Below are positions 14,375-19,213 of a stretch of DNA of 19,213 nt, piece by piece. Origin of the DNA: JADJNW01 sp964517145 (GTDB lineage: Bacteria > Bacteroidota > Bacteroidia > Chitinophagales > Saprospiraceae). Where the stretch lies: positions 1-19,213 of the forward strand of contig CAZFBN010000109.1 in the NCBI GenBank assembly GCA_964517145.1, written 5' to 3'. The position numbers and the translations under genes were made by a program. Within the stretch, counting starts at the first letter, position 1; every line of letters begins with the position of its first letter. The notes below the pieces were generated by a model, which was given only the letters and a program-made list of their open reading frames with translations, made no database searches and was not told the DNA's origin.

Positions 14375-15958
14375 ATGTCTATTCCAAAGGAACCTCGGCA
14401 GTTGATGATTAACATTATGTATCTGGTACTGACCGCCATGTTGGCTTTGAACGTATCAGCTGAAATCATCAACGCTTTCTTCATGATTGATAGAGGTATT
14501 GCCGGTTCAAATAAAATTTTTGACCAATCCAACGCTTTTGCCATGGCAACCCTGGATAAAAGCGTAGCACAAGATGCTGCAAGATATGGTAAGCTGAAAG
14601 AGGCGGCTTCACAAATCCAAACCATTTCAAAAGAATTCAATACTTATATTGATGGTATCCGTGAAGAAATCGTACAAGGTTCAGGCGGTTACTATCCAGA
14701 AACAGATGAAAAGCATCCAGGTCAGCCAAAAGGTTATAAAAACAAGGATGTCACTACTCGTTTGTTGGTTCAGCAAGGGAAAGGTTCAGAATTGGAAAAA
14801 AGGATTCTGGATACCAGAGAAAAAATTCTCAACATTGTGAATGGTTTGAAAGGCATGGAAGGTACCAATATTAACGAGCAAACCATTGCTGATCTTGAAA
14901 AGAGTATCACCCTGAGTGTAAGCGATGATTGGAAAAATGCGCATCCAAAGCGTCCAAGCTGGGCACATTTTACCTTCAATCAAATGCCGGTAGCTTCCGT
15001 TTTTCCGATCTTCCGTAAGTTTCAGAATGATATGAAAAGCTCGGAAGCAGCAGTATTGAATTACCTAGTAAGCCAGGTAGGTGCTCAGTCTTTCAAAGTG
15101 GATAACTTTATTCCAATTGCTTCTGCACCAAAGAGTTATATCATTGCAGGTGATGAATATACCGCTGAGATTACAGCAGGTGCATCCAGTACTTCGGTGT
15201 ATGAAAACATGAGCATTCGGGTTAATGGCAGTCCACTGAAAGTAGAAAACGGTATAGCAAAATTCACAGCTCGCCCCAACACACCGGGTCTTCAGAAGTA
15301 CAAAGTGGACATCACTTTGACTAATCCGACTACTGGCAAAACCGATACTTACTCTAAAGAATTTGAATATGAAGTAGGTCGTCGCTCTGTAGCAGTTGCT
15401 GCTGATAAGATGAACGTGTTCTATATTGGCGTGTCTAACCCTGTATCTGTCTCAGCAGCAGGTGTTTCTTCTAACGACCTGAAAGTGAGCGCAAGTGGCG
15501 GTGGTATTCGTATGAATAAAGAAAGAGAAGGTAAATACACCGTTACCGTTTCTGAACCAGGTGAAGCACGGGTTACAGTATCTGGTGGTGGTTTAACGCC
15601 AACCAATTTCAACTTCCGCGTAAAGCGTATTCCTGATCCAGTTGCCTTCTTGGGTAGAAGCAAGGGCGGCAGCATGGGTAACGGTGAATTCAAAGCACAG
15701 GATGGTCTCATCGCTCGCTTGGATAACTTTGATTTCGATGCGCGCTGCGATATTCAAGGTTTTGAATTGGTTTACATTGCTAAACGCGAAGACCCAGTGG
15801 ATTCTTCTAACCCTGGTGGTCGTTACAACGAAAAGTCTCAGCGCTTGGTAGCCAGAGCAAAACCGGGGGATACTTACTACTTCAACAATATCAAGGCAAA
15901 ATGCCCTGGCGACAAAGCAGGACGCGACATTGGTACGATGGCATTTACGATTCGATAA
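14375..15958 (+). CDS. gldM: GldM/PorM, T9SS motor rotor and periplasmic shaft
   Basis: The protein has 527 residues, the family's usual length. SIPKEPRQLMINIMYLVLTAMLALNVSAEIINAF gives the hallmark N-terminus with one membrane helix at about 12-34. Next come long helical and beta-rich periplasmic domains: the helical D1 region (IQTISKEFNTYIDGIREEI, LVQQGKGSELEKRILDTREKIL), then Ig-like beta domains (YTAEITAGASSTSVYENMSIRVNG; VAADKMNVFYIGVSNPVSVSAAGV) and a C-terminal domain that in PorM/GldM contacts the PorK/N ring. It transmits motor rotation across the periplasm. It forms a two-gene unit with gldL and is closed by a strong terminator. Confidence 0.97.
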   Translation: MSIPKEPRQLMINIMYLVLTAMLALNVSAEIINAFFMIDRGIAGSNKIFDQSNAFAMATLDKSVAQDAARYGKLKEAASQIQTISKEFNTYIDGIREEIVQGSGGYYPETDEKHPGQPKGYKNKDVTTRLLVQQGKGSELEKRILDTREKILNIVNGLKGMEGTNINEQTIADLEKSITLSVSDDWKNAHPKRPSWAHFTFNQMPVASVFPIFRKFQNDMKSSEAAVLNYLVSQVGAQSFKVDNFIPIASAPKSYIIAGDEYTAEITAGASSTSVYENMSIRVNGSPLKVENGIAKFTARPNTPGLQKYKVDITLTNPTTGKTDTYSKEFEYEVGRRSVAVAADKMNVFYIGVSNPVSVSAAGVSSNDLKVSASGGGIRMNKEREGKYTVTVSEPGEARVTVSGGGLTPTNFNFRVKRIPDPVAFLGRSKGGSMGNGEFKAQDGLIARLDNFDFDARCDIQGFELVYIAKREDPVDSSNPGGRYNEKSQRLVARAKPGDTYYFNNIKAKCPGDKAGRDIGTMAFTIR

Positions 15959-15985
15959 TTCTGTAAATAATTTCTGTTAAGGTGT

Positions 15986-16030
15986 AATAGCGCATGGGGT
16001 TTATCCGTTAACTTTATGCGCTATTTTTTT
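15986..16030 (+). terminator. intrinsic terminator between gldM and gldN
   Basis: AATAGCGCAT (15986-15995) and ATGCGCTATT (16016-16025) form a perfect 10-bp stem with a 20-base loop, running straight into a T7 tract (16024-16030). It lies 27 bases after the gldM stop. Confidence 0.88.
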
Positions 16031-16117
16031 AGATTTTAGATGTTGGATACTTGATATTTTAATAGTTTATTTTTGCCTTGTTTTAATCCAATATCTAAAA
16101 TCCAATATCCAAAATCT
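16031..16117. repeat. imperfect 28-bp inverted repeat upstream of gldN
   Basis: The arm at 16031-16058 matches the reverse complement of 16090-16117 at 23 of 28 positions. Both arms are built from a degenerate word (AGATTTTGGATATTGGATTT). The gldN promoter candidate lies in the loop. Because the arms are AT-rich and follow the gldM terminator, this may be a cruciform-forming site or two oppositely oriented copies of a simple intergenic repeat. Confidence 0.6.
16043..16075 (+). promoter_or_regulatory. candidate promoter of gldN
   Basis: TTG at 16043-16045, a 22-base spacer and TATTTTTG at 16068-16075 fit the Bacteroidota pattern with a long spacer. Together with the upstream terminator it suggests independent gldN transcription. 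Confidence 0.4.
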
Positions 16118-16135
16118 TTAAAAATGAAGGGAATC

Positions 16136-16996
16136 ATGAAACTTTTAACACTAGTTGTGTTGGTGCTGTGCTTGGTGAGCCCGGCGCTTGCACAAAGACC
16201 AGATGAGGTCATTATGACAGAATCTGGCGATACAATCGTAAAAAACACCCCGGTGGATGACATCGTGGAAAAACGTACCACTTTTGAAAAACGCGTGTTG
16301 CCGTATGATCCGGTTCGCGAAGCAGACATTTTCTGGGAAAAGCGCATCTGGCGCGTGCTGGATGTGCGGGAAAAAGTAAACCTGCCATTTATGTATCCAG
16401 AGCGTCCGTTCTTCACAATTCTCATGGATGCTGCAAAATCTGGAGAGATTACTGTGTACAGTGTAGAAGATGACAAATTCAAGCAGCCGCTCACGGCAGA
16501 AGAAGTCTCTGCAAAAGGTGCTTCCACCGATACCATCACTACGTTTGACCCAGAAACGTATGAAGAAAAAATTAAGGTGGTTGTCAATGAAATTAACCCG
16601 GAAGACGTAAAACGCTTCCGTATCAAGGAAGTATGGTTCTTTGACAAAGAAGCTTCTTCTTTGCAGGTTCGCATCCTCGGCATCGCGCCATTGCTGGATG
16701 TAAAGGATGACAACGGTAACTTCCTCTACGAACAACCAATGTTCTGGGTTTACTATCCTGATGCAAGAAAAGTATTGGCAAAAGAACGCGTATTCAACAT
16801 CACTGGCAATGATTCCAGCCCATTATCCTGGGAAGATTTGATGGAAATGCGTTTCTTCTCCAGCTATATTATCAAAGAGTCGAACGTATTTGATCGCAGA
16901 TTGGATACTTATTTGACTGGGGTGGATATGTTGTTAGAAGGTGAAAAGATCAAACAAGCGATCTTCAACTTCGAGCAAGACCTCTGGTCTTACTAG
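16136..16996 (+). CDS. gldN: GldN/PorN, T9SS periplasmic ring protein
   Basis: The protein has 286 residues from the ATG at 16136, giving MKLLTLVVLVLCLVSPALA-QRPDE, a clean signal peptide cleaved after Ala19. An ATG at 16124 would add MKGI; the GAAGGGA directly before 16136 favours the shorter form. The body shows family blocks: KRTTFEKRVLPYDPVREADIFWEKRIWRVLDVREKVNLPFMYPE, FRIKEVWFFDKEASSLQVRILGIAPL, FWVYYPDARKVLAKERVFN and SYIIKESNVFDRRLDTYLTG. GldN/PorN binds the GldK/PorK lipoprotein to build the periplasmic ring and contacts the C-terminal part of GldM. Last gene of the T9SS block, with its own promoter candidate and terminators on both sides. Confidence 0.96.
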   Translation: MKLLTLVVLVLCLVSPALAQRPDEVIMTESGDTIVKNTPVDDIVEKRTTFEKRVLPYDPVREADIFWEKRIWRVLDVREKVNLPFMYPERPFFTILMDAAKSGEITVYSVEDDKFKQPLTAEEVSAKGASTDTITTFDPETYEEKIKVVVNEINPEDVKRFRIKEVWFFDKEASSLQVRILGIAPLLDVKDDNGNFLYEQPMFWVYYPDARKVLAKERVFNITGNDSSPLSWEDLMEMRFFSSYIIKESNVFDRRLDTYLTGVDMLLEGEKIKQAIFNFEQDLWSY

Positions 16997-17023
16997 TCGA
17001 TCCTTTAATTCTATTTGATTCCC

Positions 17024-17057
17024 AAAAAGCTCAAATTCCCCAGAATTTGAGCTTTTT
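17024..17057. terminator. bidirectional terminator between gldN and the helicase gene
   Basis: AAAAAGCTCAAATTC (17024-17038) and GAATTTGAGCTTTTT (17043-17057) are perfectly complementary over 15 bp with a 4-base CCCA loop. The A5/T5 base of the stem provides a U tract in either direction, serving convergent gldN and the helicase gene. Confidence 0.88.
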
Positions 17058-17107
17058 GCATTCTCCATCTCCCCATCCTCCTATCTCCCTATCCCCCAAT
17101 TCTCCCC
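17058..17107. repeat. polypyrimidine tract of degenerate CTATCTCCC words
   Basis: About 50 bases consist almost only of C and T with repeated words such as CATCTCCCC, CTATCTCCC and TATCCCCC. On the minus strand, the 3-prime untranslated end of the helicase transcript, it is G-rich with runs of GGGG, GGGGG, GGG and GGGG. Confidence 0.65.
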
Positions 17108-19045
17108 TTACCTAAAATATTCCCACGCCGACTGATACGTCCCCTTCGTCTCTGCATAATTTAAAAACGCTTCATAAAACCGATGCCCGCCAATTGTCGC
17201 ACTATCTCCTATCACAATCAGTTGTTTCCGCGCCCGCGTCAGCGCCACATTCATGCGTCGATAATCACTCAGGAAACCAATCTCACTTTTCGTATTGGAA
17301 CGCACCAGTGAAAGATACACCACGTCCCGTTCCTGCCCCTGAAAGGCATCAATCGTATTCACGCTAATGGCAGCCTCCGCCAATCGAGCATCATCCGCAA
17401 CGTTGCTTTGCATCAGCGCCACCTGTTCGCGATATGGCGAAATGATGGCAATCGAAGGCAACTCTTTTTCTACAAATTGATCGAGCAAGAGGTACAAATG
17501 CTCCCGCACGATAAAGAATTCATCCGGGTTATACCGACTTTGATAAAGCGCTTGCACTTTTTCTTCAAATCCACAGCCGGCTGTATCAATAAAAACGAAC
17601 GGCTGATTCTCCGCAATTGGCAACCGATGATCCCTTACGCTTTCATCTGCCCGAAGTGCATTATTGTAAAACTGCTGATTGGAAAAACCCATAATCACTT
17701 CATTCATCCGATACTGTACATTCAGCAAACTCGTGCGTGCAAGGCGCTGCAAAGCTTTTTCAATCATCGTCACCGCCAGTCCTTTGCGCTGTGCTTCCAT
17801 TGATTTCACCGTTGGTGGTAGTTGAAAGGGATCACCCGTTAAAATAACTTTGGATGCTTTTAAAATAGGAATCCAGGTAGCAGGTTCCAACGCCTGTGCT
17901 GCTTCATCAATGACAACTGTTCTAAAATGACGACGCTCTAACAAAGGGTGCGCCGCCCCAACCAGCGTGCTCGTGATGATCTGAGCGCCCTCAATCAGCT
18001 GTTCAACAAGCCGATCTTCCAATTGATTCGCCCACGCTGCCAATTCATTTGCCTCTTTGAACAATTTTCGGCGTTCCGTATGTTCCCAACCGCTGCGTTT
18101 AAACTTTCGAGCTTGTCGTCGCATCTCGGCAGCTTGTACCTTCACTTTCTTAATATGTTTACTTTCCGGATGCTGCGCCAATTGTACCTCAAGGGTATGT
18201 TGCAACAAACTTTCATCTACGCGAGAGATATTTCCAATACGAAGCACCCGCAAATCTTGCGCTGCCAATCGCTCCGTCAACAAATCAGCAGCAGCATTGC
18301 TCGGCGCGCAAACCAAAACCGCTGGCTCAGTTTCGCACAACAACCGCACCGCTTGAATCAATGTCGTCGTTTTACCCGTCCCCGGCGGACCATGTATTAC
18401 TGCCACATCTCTTGCGGCGAGGATTTCATTCACAGCTGCATTTTGAGAAGGATTCAGTGTTGAAATGTGCACCGGATTGTCAATTGTTCCAAATGTAGCT
18501 TCTTTTTCACCCAATAACACTGCACGAAGTTCTGCCAATCGTCCTTTTTCTGCACTCATCACTTTATTCATCGCTTTCTCCATTTCTACATAAGTGCGCT
18601 CGTCAAACAACAAATCCACCCCGATCTGCCCCATACCCATCCAGTCTGGCAAATCCTTAGAATTCAAAATGATTTTCATCTTGTTTTTATCCACAAAATG
18701 AATCGTACCGCTGTATTCAGGGCGATTAACGTCGGGTTGTTTGGTAAAAAGGCTTACAATCTTACCAGAACGAAAGCCCCCTTGCCCTCCAAACGCAATA
18801 TTTTCCTGGTCTTGTTGCCCAATTGAAGGAGCGGCGCGTTCCACCACCACAAAAGCACGATCCCCAATGCTATAACCTTTGCCCACTACCTGCACCGGAT
18901 ACCAGGTAAAGCCCTTGCGACGGCGCTCCTCCAGCGGCAGACTTTGCACCATCTGGCGGTACTGCTCAAAATCCTCCTGCTTTTCTATTTTCAGCAATTC
19001 CAGCAGTTCCTGTAACGCTTTAATACTTTGATCTGTCAAATTCAT
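17108..19045 (-). CDS. superfamily 1 DNA/RNA helicase, UPF1/IGHMBP2-like
   Basis: The protein has 645 residues and no signal peptide, hence is cytoplasmic. Residues 1-190 hold helices and an OB-like beta barrel (YPVQVVGKGYSIGDRAFVVVER; YSGTIHFVDKNKMKIIL) as in the SMUBP-2 group. The motor has motif I GPPGTGKTT at 219-227, motif II DEAA at 380-383, motif III GDPFQLPP at 404-411, motif IV QYRM at 444-447, motif V TIDAFQGQERD at 564-573 and motif VI RRMNVALTRAR at 596-606. The charged helical insertion at about 285-350 is the 1B stalk of UPF1-like enzymes. All ATPase motifs are intact. Family members unwind DNA or RNA 5-prime to 3-prime; the role in Bacteroidota is not established. It is a stand-alone gene converging on gldN. 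Confidence 0.93.
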   Translation of the reverse strand: MNLTDQSIKALQELLELLKIEKQEDFEQYRQMVQSLPLEERRRKGFTWYPVQVVGKGYSIGDRAFVVVERAAPSIGQQDQENIAFGGQGGFRSGKIVSLFTKQPDVNRPEYSGTIHFVDKNKMKIILNSKDLPDWMGMGQIGVDLLFDERTYVEMEKAMNKVMSAEKGRLAELRAVLLGEKEATFGTIDNPVHISTLNPSQNAAVNEILAARDVAVIHGPPGTGKTTTLIQAVRLLCETEPAVLVCAPSNAAADLLTERLAAQDLRVLRIGNISRVDESLLQHTLEVQLAQHPESKHIKKVKVQAAEMRRQARKFKRSGWEHTERRKLFKEANELAAWANQLEDRLVEQLIEGAQIITSTLVGAAHPLLERRHFRTVVIDEAAQALEPATWIPILKASKVILTGDPFQLPPTVKSMEAQRKGLAVTMIEKALQRLARTSLLNVQYRMNEVIMGFSNQQFYNNALRADESVRDHRLPIAENQPFVFIDTAGCGFEEKVQALYQSRYNPDEFFIVREHLYLLLDQFVEKELPSIAIISPYREQVALMQSNVADDARLAEAAISVNTIDAFQGQERDVVYLSLVRSNTKSEIGFLSDYRRMNVALTRARKQLIVIGDSATIGGHRFYEAFLNYAETKGTYQSAWEYFR

Positions 19046-19060
19046 GGAAGCCAGGTTCCT

Positions 19061-19078
19061 CTACAATTTTTTTATCAT
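19061..19078 (-). CDS. possible 5-codon leader ORF before the helicase gene
   Basis: On the minus strand AAGGAGG (19094-19088) stands 9 bases before an ATG (19078-19076) that opens a five-codon frame, MIKKL, ending TAG at 19063-19061. The helicase ATG follows 15 bases later. The Shine-Dalgarno is far stronger than those of other genes in the window. It could serve translation coupling or attenuation, or be coincidental. Confidence 0.2.
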   Translation of the reverse strand: MIKKL

Positions 19079-19164
19079 AAAAAACAGCCTCCTTATTAAT
19101 GAGAACGAGCGCTAAAAGGTTGCAATGCACTCACAATTAAAAATCGGGTGTTAGCAAACTTATG

Positions 19165-19213
19165 CCGTGCAGTCGCTCATTATCTCCGTGCAATCGCTCA
19201 TTATCTCCGTGCA
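19165..19213. repeat. 21-bp tandem repeat, continuing beyond the window
   Basis: Units start at 19165 (CCGTGCAGTCGCTCATTATCT), 19186 (CCGTGCAATCGCTCATTATCT) and 19207 (cut after 7 bases). The first two differ at one position. The period is a multiple of three, and the minus strand is open through the array as a CTEIMSD heptapeptide repeat that ends at a TAA (19162-19160), but no start is in the window. Confidence 0.85.

Noticed and set aside
16151..16735. 194- and 225-codon minus-strand open frames
   Set aside because: They are antisense to gldN; no family motifs.
10971..16996. Possibility that the gld block is a mobile or accessory island
   Set aside because: Gene order is the conserved core T9SS order, and no integrase, tRNA or flanking repeats are seen.

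Overview
The window reads as chromosomal core and semi-core DNA of a Bacteroidota bacterium. Three things point there: a porP/sprF-gldK-gldL-gldM-gldN type IX secretion (T9SS) and gliding locus, promoters of the Bacteroidota form (TTG, about 18-22 bases, then TAnnTTTG) in several intergenic gaps, and A-rich leaders mostly without Shine-Dalgarno sequences. A member of the Saprospiria is a reasonable guess, but that is inference. No rRNA, tRNA, CRISPR, transposase or phage gene was seen.

Left part (1-5.6 kb). A leftward ruvX-def unit continues into a gene cut by the left edge. A minus-strand terminator and a possible short structured RNA separate it from a stand-alone LytTR regulator. Rightward manA has a near-ideal promoter that fixes its start. 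It converges on a membrane-anchored HtrA/DegS-like protease. Next come a membrane-anchored glucosaminidase and, divergent from it, an XRE-S24 (LexA-like) regulator; the gap between these two carries two ATTGT...ACAAT palindromes placed on the glucosaminidase promoter.

Middle (6.3-10.9 kb). A gene-poor stretch holds a likely 32-codon small ORF. It is followed by an unrecognised 510-residue helical protein, a 364-base divergent gap, and a YyaL/SSP411-type thioredoxin-domain protein.

Right part (10.97-17 kb). The T9SS block has all five genes in the order known from the Porphyromonas por locus. PorP/SprF is an outer-membrane protein, GldK and GldN form the periplasmic ring, and GldL and GldM form the inner-membrane proton-driven motor. 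Strong intrinsic terminators lie after gldK, after gldM and after gldN, so the motor pair is bracketed. A UPF1/IGHMBP2-like superfamily 1 helicase on the minus strand converges on gldN.

The most interesting items are the candidate RNA at about 1173-1265, the S24/glucosaminidase operator arrangement, the 32-residue peptide, the terminator-segmented T9SS operon, and several word-like degenerate repeats in the gaps, including a 21-bp tandem repeat that runs off the right edge.
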